Assembly (NCBI RefSeq): GCF_900167185.1
Contig: NZ_FUWM01000005.1
Location: 124,001-188,000 of the forward strand
Direction: 5' to 3'
DNA length: 64,000 nucleotides
From: Selenihalanaerobacter shriftii
Lineage (GTDB): Bacteria; Bacillota; Halanaerobiia; Halobacteroidales; Acetohalobiaceae
A program made the translations under genes and the position numbers. Below are positions 46,182-54,284 of this stretch, one piece after another. The notes beneath the pieces were generated by a model. That model saw only the letters and a list, made by a program, of their open reading frames with translations, was not told where the DNA came from and did no database searches. How positions within the stretch are numbered: position 1 is the first letter of the stretch; every line of letters starts with the position of its first letter.

Positions 46182-47154
46182 AGATTTAGTAAAGACTTAT
46201 GGACCATCGGGACATGAAACTAAAGTAGCTGAATTAATTAAAAGTCAAATTGAGGATAATATAGATGAAATCAGAATGGATAATATGGGAAACTTAATAG
46301 CAGTAAAAAAAGGTGAAAGTGATAAAAAGGTAATGCTTGCTGCGCATATGGATCAAATAGGGTTGATAGTAACTCATATTGATGAGAATGGATTTATTAG
46401 GTTTTCAAATGTTGGCGGAGTTTCTCCTTATGTATTATTAGGAGAAAGAGTAATCTTTGCTAATGGTGTAGAAGGAACTATAGGTAAAGAGAAGCTAGAT
46501 AGTATTAAAGAACTTAAATTAAGTAAGATGTATATAGATGTAGGGTTAGATAGTGAAGAGAAAGTTAAAGAGAAGATAAAGATTGGTGATGTGGCAACAT
46601 ATAATCGAGGATTTTCTGATTTAGGAGATAGAGTTGTTGCTCAAGCTTTAGATGACAGAGCTGGTTGTGCGGTTTTAATAGAAACGATTAAAGAGTTAGA
46701 TGAAGTGGAGAATGATACTTATTTTGTTTTTACTGTGCAAGAAGAGGTAGGAATTAGAGGAGCACAGACTTCTGCTTTTGGAATTGATCCAGATATAGGA
46801 ATTGCAGTAGATGTAACAGCTACAGGTGACACTCCAGAGGCTCGGACTATGGCTGTCTCTTTAGGAGAAGGCCCAGCAATCAAGATTAAAGATCGTTCTG
46901 TGATTACTCATCCTAAGGTTAAAGATTTAATGGTCAAGGTGGCAGAACAAGAAGAGATTCCATATCAATTTGAAGTATTAGAATTTGGTGGAACAGATGC
47001 GGGAAGTATTCATTTAACTAGAGAAGGTGTTCCAACAGGTGTCTTATCGATTCCAGCAAGATATATACATACTCCTAGTGAAATGGTTGATTATGGTGAT
47101 TTAGAGCATAGTGTTAAATTATTGAGTGGTATCTTACAAGAAAAGATTGATTAA
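46165..47154 (+). CDS. M42 family metallo-aminopeptidase (third of three)
   Basis: Third paralog, 329 residues, beginning at TTG 46165 behind AAGGAGGTTTTAGTA and overlapping the second gene. Motifs: LAAHMDQIGLIV, QALDDRAGC, VQEEVGIRGAQT, AVDVTATGD and YIHTPSEM. The three proteins differ in their substrate-pocket regions, so they may form mixed or parallel TET particles that digest different peptides. A terminator follows. Confidence 0.87.
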   Translation: MKEIIKDLVKTYGPSGHETKVAELIKSQIEDNIDEIRMDNMGNLIAVKKGESDKKVMLAAHMDQIGLIVTHIDENGFIRFSNVGGVSPYVLLGERVIFANGVEGTIGKEKLDSIKELKLSKMYIDVGLDSEEKVKEKIKIGDVATYNRGFSDLGDRVVAQALDDRAGCAVLIETIKELDEVENDTYFVFTVQEEVGIRGAQTSAFGIDPDIGIAVDVTATGDTPEARTMAVSLGEGPAIKIKDRSVITHPKVKDLMVKVAEQEEIPYQFEVLEFGGTDAGSIHLTREGVPTGVLSIPARYIHTPSEMVDYGDLEHSVKLLSGILQEKID

Positions 47155-47179
47155 TCTTTAAAATATAAAAATAGATAAT

Positions 47180-47213
47180 TGTGGGAAGAGTTTTTATCTA
47201 GACTCTTCTCACA
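47180..47213 (+). terminator. Terminator of the M42 operon
   Basis: TGTGGGAAGAGT and ACTCTTCTCACA pair with one mismatch. The following bases are T-rich but lack a pure T run. Confidence 0.65.
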
Positions 47214-47268
47214 TTTATCATTTATAAGATGTAATTTATATTATAATGAATAATGAGGAGGTAAAGTA

Positions 47269-48030
47269 ATGGGAGAGAGTCAAAAAGAGTATAAAGATTT
47301 AGCTTCTATCTATGATTATTTAGTAGCTACAATAGATTATGATGACTGGTTTAAATATATTCAGAAAATTTTGAATAGAATAAATTATACTCCAAATTCA
47401 GTGGCTGATTTAGCTTGTGGCACTGGAGAAACTACGATTCCTTTTGCTAAACAGGGGATTAGTAGTTATGGGATTGATATTTCTAAAAAGATGTTAGAAG
47501 TAGCAGATATTAAAGCAAAGAATAATGATTTGGATATAACATATCTTGAACAAGACATGAAAGAATTAGATTTACCAGAAGTTGTTGATTTAATAGTCTC
47601 TTATCATGATGGGATGAATTATATTTTATCAATATCTGACTTACATCAGGTCTTCAATCGAGCATATAAGAATTTAGTTAATGATGGTTACTTTATTTTT
47701 GATCTTAATTCAGTTAATCGATTTCAAGGAGTGGAAGATGAAGAAGGAATAACTATTATTGATGAGGATAAAAGATTTTTAGCTTGGCAGACTGATTATG
47801 ATCAATTACTTGATATTTGGACTATTGATTTAACAGGGTTTATTGAAGTTGAAGAGGGATTATATCGTCGCTTTAAGGAGAGTCATCGTGAAAAGTATTA
47901 TTCTGAGGGAGAGGTACTCTCTACTTTACAAAAAGTAGGCTTTAAGGTAGAGGATTATTATGAAGCATTTACCTGGCAAAAACCAGGCCATAATTCATCA
48001 AGAATTATGTATATAGCAAAAAAAGTTTAA
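47269..48030 (+). CDS. Class I SAM-dependent methyltransferase
   Basis: A 253-residue methyltransferase of the ubiquinone/menaquinone-methylase-like fold. The SAM-binding glycine loop is VADLACGTGETTIPFAKQG (about 42-60), followed by the acidic GIDISKKMLEVA and a post-I EQDMKELDLPEVVDLI segment. The C-terminal part (SHREKYYSEGEVLSTLQKVGFKVEDYYEAF) is typical of small-molecule methyltransferases. The substrate is unknown. ATG 47269 follows GAGGAGGTAAAGTA. The gene stands alone between the peptidase operon and the cytochrome. Confidence 0.85.
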   Translation: MGESQKEYKDLASIYDYLVATIDYDDWFKYIQKILNRINYTPNSVADLACGTGETTIPFAKQGISSYGIDISKKMLEVADIKAKNNDLDITYLEQDMKELDLPEVVDLIVSYHDGMNYILSISDLHQVFNRAYKNLVNDGYFIFDLNSVNRFQGVEDEEGITIIDEDKRFLAWQTDYDQLLDIWTIDLTGFIEVEEGLYRRFKESHREKYYSEGEVLSTLQKVGFKVEDYYEAFTWQKPGHNSSRIMYIAKKV

Positions 48031-48099
48031 TTCATATACATAACCTTCCTCGAAATGATAAATATTATAAAGTAGATAAACTTAGAGGAGGGAAGTGTC

Positions 48100-49422
48100 A
48101 TGAATAGAAAAGGTCAGAATGTTGCTGTAACATTAATTCTATTAATTATCTTTTTAATAACTTTAACACAATTATCATGGGCTCAAAGTACTGATGAACA
48201 GTGTTTAAATTGTCATGAAGGACAGACTCCAAATATTATTGATGAATGGGAGAAGAGTAAGCATTATGAAGGCGGTGTAGGGTGTTATACCTGTCATAAG
48301 GCAGAAGAGAGTGATAAAGATGCACAAAAACATTATAATGACGTTTATATTTCTCCTATAGTTTCACCAAAAGACTGTTCTACCTGTCATCAAGAATATG
48401 TAGAAGAATTTAATGAAAGTTTACATGAAAAAGGTGCAGAATTTGTAATAGCTTTTGAGGAGAAGAATAAAGACCCAAATTACTTAGCATATAAAGTGCA
48501 AGGAGCAGCATCAAGTCATGCCGGATGTGAACAGTGTCATGGTAGTCGGGTAAAAGTATTAGATAATGGGAAATTAGATCCGATGACCTGGCCTAATACT
48601 GGAATTGGAAGAATCAATCCTGATGGAAGTCGAGGTACTTGTTCGGCTTGTCATACTAGACATGCTTTTTCAATTGAGGAATCTAGAAGAGCTGAAGCCT
48701 GTTATACTTGTCATGTAGGTCCAGACCATCCACAAAAAGGAATCTATCAGGAGTCAAAACATGGTGCCATTTATGAAGCAGAAGGTGATACGTGGAATTG
48801 GACTGCTCCAGTAGGTGAATGGGGAGTAGAAAATTATAGAGCCCCAACCTGTGCTACTTGTCATATGGCTGGATTAGGAGATACTGAAGCTACACATAAT
48901 ATTAGTGAAAGGTTATCATGGGAATTAGAAACACCTTTATCTAGTCATACTGATAATTGGAAAGAAGAAAGAAGTAAGATGAAAGAGGTCTGTCGACAGT
49001 GTCATTCATCTTCTTGGGTAAACGGTATGTATACTCAAGCTGATGCTGTAGTAGAATTATATAACGAAGAATATTATAAGCCAGTTACTAAGATATATAA
49101 TGATCTTAAAGAGCGGGGATTACTTACTAAAAAGAAATATGATGAAGCTATAGATTATAAGTATTTTGAGCTTTGGCATCATGAAGGTAGAAGAGCAAGA
49201 ATGGGAGCTTTTATGCAAGGACCTGATTATGTGCAATGGCATGGTTTTTATGAATTAGCTAAACATAAAGCAGAATTCAATGATATGGTGGCAGAGATTA
49301 AAGTTGCTGGCGGTAGTGAAGATAAGACTTCTACTGAAAGCTTACCAGCTATCCCTTATTTAGGAACTGGATTAGCAATTCTAGCATTATTAGCTGCTAT
49401 GTATGCTATCTTTAAAGATTAA
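48100..49422 (+). CDS. Octaheme cytochrome c of the hydroxylamine oxidoreductase (HAO) family
   Basis: Exported multiheme protein, 440 residues. An N-terminal signal peptide or anchor (VTLILLIIFLITLTQLSWA) is followed by eight CxxCH sites, at Cys 35, 62, 93, 143, 181, 201, 251 and 298, and a C-terminal membrane helix (YLGTGLAILALLAAMYAIF). The heme spacing and the segments SSHAGCEQCHGS, RINPDGSRGTCSACHTRH and GPDYVQWHGFYELAKHK fit HAO/epsilon-HAO enzymes, which interconvert hydroxylamine and nitrite or reduce nitrite. No quinol dehydrogenase or heme-handling gene is adjacent. Direction of the reaction cannot be inferred. AGAGGAGGGAAGTGTC precedes ATG 48100. Confidence 0.85.
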   Translation: MNRKGQNVAVTLILLIIFLITLTQLSWAQSTDEQCLNCHEGQTPNIIDEWEKSKHYEGGVGCYTCHKAEESDKDAQKHYNDVYISPIVSPKDCSTCHQEYVEEFNESLHEKGAEFVIAFEEKNKDPNYLAYKVQGAASSHAGCEQCHGSRVKVLDNGKLDPMTWPNTGIGRINPDGSRGTCSACHTRHAFSIEESRRAEACYTCHVGPDHPQKGIYQESKHGAIYEAEGDTWNWTAPVGEWGVENYRAPTCATCHMAGLGDTEATHNISERLSWELETPLSSHTDNWKEERSKMKEVCRQCHSSSWVNGMYTQADAVVELYNEEYYKPVTKIYNDLKERGLLTKKKYDEAIDYKYFELWHHEGRRARMGAFMQGPDYVQWHGFYELAKHKAEFNDMVAEIKVAGGSEDKTSTESLPAIPYLGTGLAILALLAAMYAIFKD

Positions 49423-49501
49423 TATAAGTTTGACTAATGACATTTATAGTAATTTATTCAATAAAGTAACTTTAGTATAAGTGTATATTTGATTAATAAT
49501 A

Positions 49502-49628
49502 ATGGGCAATATATCTCTAAAGTAGTTCTCAAAAAATAGTCTGAGGTTATGAAAATAAGACGGTTATTTCTTGAGATTAAGCTAAAAAGTGTGAGAAGAA
49601 TAACACACTATAGAGATATATTGTCCAT
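49502..49628. repeat. 127-bp palindromic element with nested stems
   Basis: ATGGGCAATATATCTCTA (49502-49519) and TAGAGATATATTGTCCAT (49611-49628) form an 18-bp terminal inverted repeat with one wobble. Inside are a second stem (49527-49541 with 49562-49576) and a small one, GTGTG/CACAC (49589-49593 with 49604-49608). The ends match the arms of the repeat at 9391-9436. It could be a MITE-like element or a structured RNA. Confidence 0.6.
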
Positions 49629-49685
49629 ATTTTTATTAATATTAAGTTATTTTTGAAAATAATCGTTTCATTCTGCATTTTTTGC

Positions 49686-49710
49686 AGGAATTATAACATA
49701 AGTCACGAAA
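49686..49710 (+). promoter_or_regulatory. Sigma-H-like promoter upstream of the malic enzyme gene
   Basis: AGGAATT (49686-49692), preceded by TTTTTTGC, is followed after 14 nt by GAAA (49707-49710). Both sequence and spacing repeat those upstream of cooC at 22965. Confidence 0.4.
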
Positions 49711-49771
49711 GTACTCATAGAATTAAGTAAAGATTTAAAAATCTTTAAATTTTTAGGGGGAAATAAGATAG

Positions 49772-50986
49772 ATGATTATTAAAGAGGATGCTTTAATGGG
49801 ATATGAAACCCCAGAGGAGAAAGAGAAGAAGCGACTAAAGAAGAAAAAAAAGAAGCAGAAGAAGCAAGGTGACGAAGAATTAAGTTATACTAAACAGTCT
49901 TTAGAAATTATTAAAGACCCCAAAAAAGTATATGAGTATACTGATAAAGGCAAGAGAGTAGCTGTTATTTCTGATGGATCTGCTGTTTTAAACTTAGGAG
50001 CAGTAGGACCGAAAGCAGCTTTACCTATAGTTGAAAGTAAGGCAAGATTATTACAAAGATATGGAAAAGTAGAAGCTATTCCTCTCTGTTTGGATACAGA
50101 AGGAGTTGATGAATTAGTAACTATAATTAAAGGCATCGCTAGTACTTATGGAGTTATCTTTTTAGAAGATATTGCTGCACCAAATTGTATTGAATTACAA
50201 CAACGATTACAAGCTGAACTTGATATTCCTGTTTATCATGATGATCAACAAGGAACAGCTATAGTGGTTTTAGCGGCTCTTTATAATTCTTTACGGATAA
50301 CTAATAAAAATTTAGCTGATTTAAAAGTAGTTATTAATGGAGCTGGAACTGCTGGTTTAGCAATTACTAAATTATTATTGGCTGTAGATGTTGGAGAGAT
50401 AATACTATGTGATAAAGAAGGAATACTAACTCCTGGCAGTAAAGAGTTAAATTTTGCTCAAAAAGAAATGATTAGAGATGATAAAATAAATGTTAAACCA
50501 GGTAATTTAGAGACAGCGTTAATAGATGCTGATGTATTTATAGGAGTATCAACAGGAGATGTCTTAGATAAAGAATCAATTAATAAGATGCGTCGGGATC
50601 CAATCATATTTGCTTTAGCTACACCGACATCAGAAATTGATCCTAAATTAGCAAAATCAGCTGGAGCTAAGGTAGTAGCAACGGCTTATAATCGAAATAG
50701 TAATCAGATTAATAATCAATTAGTTTTTTCTGGTTTAATTAAAGGGTTATTAGAAGCTAAAGCTGATAATTTATCATTAAGCCTTCAAGTAATTACAGCT
50801 AAAGCTATAGCTCAATTAGTAGATCAAGTTAGACAGGATAATATTTTACCGGATCCATCTGATCCTGAAGTAATATCTCAAATAACTGAAAAAGTAATTA
50901 AAGCGGTTAATAGTGAAGAGCCAATTATTCCTCAAGAATTAGAAGAAAACTTACCATTAGAAGTAGTTGAACATTTATCTGATTAA
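49772..50986 (+). CDS. NAD(P)-dependent malic enzyme with a lysine-rich N-terminal tail
   Basis: Oxidatively decarboxylates malate to pyruvate. The 404-residue protein has the malic N-domain (DGSAVLNLGAVGPKAALPIVESKA, GVIFLEDIAAPNC, YHDDQQGTAIVVLAAL) and the NAD-binding domain (INGAGTAGLAITKLLL). The catalytic lysine of ESKA and acidic metal ligands in LEDIAAP and HDDQQG are visible. About residues 10-35 are extraordinarily basic (RLKKKKKKQKKQ), which is unusual for this family and may mediate nucleic-acid or membrane contact. ATG 49772 lies behind AGGGGG; a downstream ATG 49796 lacks such a site and would keep most of the tail. Confidence 0.87.
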   Translation: MIIKEDALMGYETPEEKEKKRLKKKKKKQKKQGDEELSYTKQSLEIIKDPKKVYEYTDKGKRVAVISDGSAVLNLGAVGPKAALPIVESKARLLQRYGKVEAIPLCLDTEGVDELVTIIKGIASTYGVIFLEDIAAPNCIELQQRLQAELDIPVYHDDQQGTAIVVLAALYNSLRITNKNLADLKVVINGAGTAGLAITKLLLAVDVGEIILCDKEGILTPGSKELNFAQKEMIRDDKINVKPGNLETALIDADVFIGVSTGDVLDKESINKMRRDPIIFALATPTSEIDPKLAKSAGAKVVATAYNRNSNQINNQLVFSGLIKGLLEAKADNLSLSLQVITAKAIAQLVDQVRQDNILPDPSDPEVISQITEKVIKAVNSEEPIIPQELEENLPLEVVEHLSD

Positions 50987-50999
50987 TTTTGATATTTTA

Positions 51000-51027
51000 A
51001 CCACCTGTGTATTTTGCAGGTGGTTTT
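51000..51027 (+). terminator. Rho-independent terminator
   Basis: ACCACCTG (51000-51007) pairs with CAGGTGGT (51017-51024), followed by T residues. It ends the malic enzyme gene. Confidence 0.85.
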
Positions 51028-51137
51028 CTTATTTTATATTTAGATATTTTTTAAAAGTATAATATTGGTCTACATTTGTAAGAATAATACATACAATATA
51101 GCATTAAATATGTTGATTGAGGGGTTGAAATTAAAAT

Positions 51138-51635
51138 ATGCTAATAGATCGTTTAATACAAGAAGTAAAACTTGAATTAAAAGAAGCACAGAAATTATTG
51201 AATGAATTAGATTGTAAAAATAATAGAAAAAGTGAAAAAGAGTATGAAGAGTTTGGTATTAGTAATGAGAAGTTATTATTGGAGACCACTAAAGAGATAA
51301 TTGCTGAACAACAAAGTCTTTTATTAAACTTAAATACTGATGAATTGGCCACTGTTATTTCTAAAATAAATAATAAATATACTGTTTGTCCATCATGTGA
51401 AAAGAATTTAAAGGAAAATAACCGAATTGTACGTTTGCCTCATCAAAGTTTAATTTATATTAAAGAAAATCCGATTCCACCAACAGAGATGGTGATTGTT
51501 GATACATGTCCATATTGCAATTATATTCTTAACTTTAAATTCTTTAAAGGTCATGATGCCCACAGTTTATATCAAATCTTAATTACTGATTTAGAAGAGA
51601 CAGAATTTGAATTAGAGAAAGGTATGAAAGTATGA
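51138..51635 (+). CDS. Coiled-coil zinc-ribbon protein coupled to splB
   Basis: A 165-residue protein with a charged helical N-terminal half (LIQEVKLELKEAQKLLNEL...) and a C-terminal zinc-ribbon-like part with two CxxC pairs, CPSCEKN and CPYCNY, about 40 residues apart. Its stop overlaps the splB start by 4 nt (ATGA), so the two are translationally coupled. I recognise no family. A role in DNA-lesion recognition or in supporting the radical SAM lyase is inferred only from coupling. The ribosome-binding site is weak (GAGGGG about 13 nt before ATG 51138). Confidence 0.7.
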   Translation: MLIDRLIQEVKLELKEAQKLLNELDCKNNRKSEKEYEEFGISNEKLLLETTKEIIAEQQSLLLNLNTDELATVISKINNKYTVCPSCEKNLKENNRIVRLPHQSLIYIKENPIPPTEMVIVDTCPYCNYILNFKFFKGHDAHSLYQILITDLEETEFELEKGMKV

Positions 51636-52639
51636 AAGAATTTGTGCCAGAATTAGTTTTAATTGAAGAAGCAGCATTAGATTATAAATTAGGCAAAGAG
51701 ATTAGAGATAAATATGAGACAGCTCAAATATCAATTAAACTAATTGAATCTCATAACCGAGTTAAATGGGAAGAGGAGATGACTCCCTTAGAATTATTTG
51801 AAAAAGCCAAAAGCACTTTGGTGGTAGGAGTTAAGAAGACTTTACGATTTAAATCTTGTCAACCTTCAGCAGATTATCGGGTAGTAACTAGTACTAGTTG
51901 CCCAGCTAAATGTGAGTATTGTTATTTAGCTACTAATTTAGGTTCAGCAGTATATGTGAGGGTTTATGTTAATCTTGAAGAAATTTTAGAGGCCATTGAA
52001 AAACATATTAAAAAAAGTGATAAAAAGATTACTACATTTGAAGCAAGTAGTTCTTCAGATCCAGTAGCAGTGGAACATATTACTGGTACTTTAAGCCGTT
52101 TAGTTGAATTTTTTAGCAAAAGAGATGATGCTAAATTACGAATAGCTACTAAATTTGATAATGTGGATCCAGTGTTAGATTTGGAGCATAATCAAAATAC
52201 TAAGTTTCGTTTTAGTATTAATTCAGATTATGTAATTAGGAAGTTTGAAAACTTGACTCCTTCTCTAACTTTGAGATTAAATGCAGTTAATAAACTACAA
52301 AAAGCTGGTTATCCTTTAGGATTTATGATTGCTCCTATTATGGCACATGAAGGGTGGAAAGAAGGGTATAAAGATTTATTTGTAAAGTTAGCTAAAACTT
52401 TAGATGATGATAAAGAAATAAGCTTTGAATTAATTATGTTTAGATTTAGTACTCGAACTAAAAATATTATTGAAGCTAGATATCCGGATACTGAATTGGA
52501 CTTAAATAAAGAGAATCGTAAACATAAAGGATTCGGAAAGTATGTTTATTCAGATGATGTTGCTAAAGAATTGAAAGAATATATAACTAATCAGATTAAA
52601 GATAAATTTTCGGAAGCTAAAATTGAATATTTTACTTAA
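51632..52639 (+). CDS. splB: Spore photoproduct lyase
   Basis: Radical SAM enzyme that directly reverses 5-thyminyl-5,6-dihydrothymine lesions in spore DNA at germination. The 335-residue protein has the family N-terminus and the 4Fe-4S motif CPAKCEYCYLATNLG (C-x3-C-x2-C). EASSSSDPVAVEHITG and the C-terminal segment FGKYVYSDDVAKELKEYI match SplB. Its presence indicates a spore-former. Start ATG 51632 overlaps the preceding zinc-ribbon gene. Confidence 0.9.
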   Translation: MKEFVPELVLIEEAALDYKLGKEIRDKYETAQISIKLIESHNRVKWEEEMTPLELFEKAKSTLVVGVKKTLRFKSCQPSADYRVVTSTSCPAKCEYCYLATNLGSAVYVRVYVNLEEILEAIEKHIKKSDKKITTFEASSSSDPVAVEHITGTLSRLVEFFSKRDDAKLRIATKFDNVDPVLDLEHNQNTKFRFSINSDYVIRKFENLTPSLTLRLNAVNKLQKAGYPLGFMIAPIMAHEGWKEGYKDLFVKLAKTLDDDKEISFELIMFRFSTRTKNIIEARYPDTELDLNKENRKHKGFGKYVYSDDVAKELKEYITNQIKDKFSEAKIEYFT

Positions 52640-52749
52640 ATCTTACTATTATTTAGTTTAATAATTTAATTATGAAATGATTATAATAAAATTGGTACCT
52701 AATTTAATGATGTTTCTTTAAAATTAAAAGATAAATTTCCCAAAAAACC

Positions 52750-52778
52750 TTGACAAATCAGAATTAGATTAGTATAAT
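52750..52778 (+). promoter_or_regulatory. Perfect sigma-A promoter of the rubrerythrin-like gene
   Basis: TTGACA (52750-52755) and TATAAT (52773-52778) are separated by 17 nt. Both hexamers are perfect. Transcription should begin near 52785, inside the leader stem. Confidence 0.85.
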
Positions 52779-52873
52779 AATTATGTAATTAGTAATAGTA
52801 ATGATTACTAATATAACAAAAATATTAATTATCCAGTAGCTAACTATTGTTACTGGTGACTAATTACATAATT
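52779..52873 (+). promoter_or_regulatory. Folded 5' leader of the rubrerythrin-like gene
   Basis: AATTATGTAATTAGT (52779-52793) is perfectly complementary to 52859-52873, just ahead of the AAAGGAGG site. Inside are CCAGTA/TACTGG (52833-52838 with 52851-52856) and ATTAGTAAT/ATTACTAAT (52788-52796 with 52804-52812). The last overlaps the outer stem, so two folds compete. The ATTAGTAAT dyad could instead be a repressor site at the transcription start. Confidence 0.55.
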
Positions 52874-52889
52874 TAAAGGAGGAATAAAA

Positions 52890-53306
52890 ATGGATTTAAT
52901 TAATGAGAATAATTTAGGAATAACTAAAGGCACTGCTGTAGAGGAAGCTGTTAAGCAGAATTTTGATGGTGAGAATATGGAGGTTGGGCTCTATCTAGCA
53001 ATGGCACGTCAAGCCCAAAGAGAAGGTTTACCAGAGGTAGCTGAAGTTTTAAGAAGAATTGCTTTAGAAGAGGCAGAGCATGCTGCTAGATTTGCTGAGC
53101 TAAATGGAGCCATTTCTGAAAGTACTAAAGAGAATATTGAAAAGATGTTAAATGGGGAACAAATGGCAAATAAAGGTAAAAGGAAGGCGGCTGTTAAAGC
53201 TAAGGAAGAGGGAATTGATCCTGCTCATGATTTCTTTGATGAGTCTTCAAAGGATGAGGCACGTCATGCTAGAGCATTAAAAGGATTATTAGAGCGATAC
53301 TTTTAA
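52890..53306 (+). CDS. Rubrerythrin-type diiron protein lacking the rubredoxin domain
   Basis: Ferritin-like diiron protein, probably an NADH- or rubredoxin-dependent peroxide reductase that protects this anaerobe. The 138 residues include metal-ligand motifs [31 protein letters not shown] and [11 protein letters not shown], i.e. the four-helix core. The C-terminal rubredoxin-like Cys4 domain of classical rubrerythrins is absent, so a separate rubredoxin would have to supply electrons. A consensus promoter and a folded leader suggest high, controlled expression. Confidence 0.85.
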   Translation: MDLINENNLGITKGTAVEEAVKQNFDGENMEVGLYLAMARQAQREGLPEVAEVLRRIALEEAEHAARFAELNGAISESTKENIEKMLNGEQMANKGKRKAAVKAKEEGIDPAHDFFDESSKDEARHARALKGLLERYF

Positions 53307-53331
53307 TTAAAATTTAAATGAATATAAATTT

Positions 53332-53370
53332 AAAAAAGCTCCACATCTAATTAGATGTGGAGCTTTTTTT
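53332..53370. terminator. Bidirectional terminator
   Basis: A perfect palindrome AAAAAAGCTCCACATCTAA and its complement serves the rubrerythrin-like gene and the convergent DUF1385 gene, whose stop codon lies at its right edge. Confidence 0.92.
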
Positions 53371-54139
53371 AGGTAATTATTGGCCATTTTTGAGCTTCTT
53401 CCATATTGGTTAGGATCTGCAATGCTTTTTCAGCAGCAGCCAGGTGTTTAGGGTCAGGTTCAATTGTAGTAAACTTTTGAACTAAAAAAGGGATAGATAA
53501 AATTGGTTGTGGTAAAATTAATATTATTTCATAAGCTATCCCAATAGCTAATAAACTTTCTAAATAGACATTAAATATAATTCCTAAAGATTCTAATATA
53601 AAAATAATGAGTAAATAAAAGACAATTAAATTTGTTCCACAGCGTCTAGCTAATCTCGAATGTGAACTTATAGTATCCTGATAATTAGATTGATAATAAT
53701 TAACGGCTTTATGTTCAGCGCCGTGAAATTTAAAAATTTCTTTTAATACGGTACTTCTTAACAAGAAAGCTACAATGATTAAACCCAATAGATAAATAGG
53801 TAGTTGATTATAAGTGGTAGTAATTGAGATAGTATTGCCTGTAGGGAATAGATAAAAGTAACTTTCTATTCCTATATTTATTAGAAATAAGAGCATAATA
53901 GGCCAAAATTTCTTTGGTTTTTTAAATGCTTCTTTGAAAAAAGAGATTAATGCAAAGATAATACTTATCATTCCTCTAATGAAAGGTATCTTTTTAGAGG
54001 CTAAATATAATTTATTATTTGCTAAAGAATTCTTTCCAACTTCATACTTCAATTCTTCATCTTCATAATATACTTTTACGGAGTACTTTTCTCCAAAGAG
54101 CCGGACTCCATCTCTATAAGCTCTACCTCCGATTTTCAT
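53369..54139 (-). CDS. DUF1385 (YqhQ-like) membrane protein
   Basis: A 256-residue multi-pass membrane protein. Family marks are the N-terminal GGRAYRDGVRLFG (the GGQAVIEGVMMR-equivalent, rather diverged here), the FHGAEHKAVNYYQ motif and RRCGTNLIVF. About four hydrophobic segments follow the N-terminal domain. Its function is unknown; in Clostridia and Bacilli it often lies near prmC/prfA, which is not the case here. ATG 54139 is chosen because GGAGGTG lies 11 nt upstream; GTG 54151 is inside that site. Confidence 0.83.
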   Translation of the reverse strand: MKIGGRAYRDGVRLFGEKYSVKVYYEDEELKYEVGKNSLANNKLYLASKKIPFIRGMISIIFALISFFKEAFKKPKKFWPIMLLFLINIGIESYFYLFPTGNTISITTTYNQLPIYLLGLIIVAFLLRSTVLKEIFKFHGAEHKAVNYYQSNYQDTISSHSRLARRCGTNLIVFYLLIIFILESLGIIFNVYLESLLAIGIAYEIILILPQPILSIPFLVQKFTTIEPDPKHLAAAEKALQILTNMEEAQKWPIIT

Positions 54140-54211
54140 TAGTAGTTTCACCTCCGACTATAACTAGTTTATTAGCTTTTATTTAAGATGTCAACGGTAA
54201 TCTTTGTTTTC

Positions 54212-54240
54212 TTGACATTAAAATTTAAAGATGATATATT
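54212..54240 (+). promoter_or_regulatory. Sigma-A-type promoter of the NSS transporter gene
   Basis: TTGACA (54212-54217), 17 nt, TATATT (54235-54240). Located 45 bp before the gene. Confidence 0.7.
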
Positions 54241-54284
54241 TAAGTGGTAAAATAGTAATATTATAATTAGAGGAGGAGTAGAGT

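Larger units (their letters stand above)
49423..49771. other. 349-bp intergenic region with a palindromic element and a promoter-like motif
   Basis: Between the cytochrome and malic enzyme genes. It contains the 127-bp palindromic element (49502-49628), a CTGCA/TGCAG hairpin at 49673-49687 and a sigma-H-like motif (49686-49710). No open frame with a ribosome-binding site was found. Confidence 0.6.
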
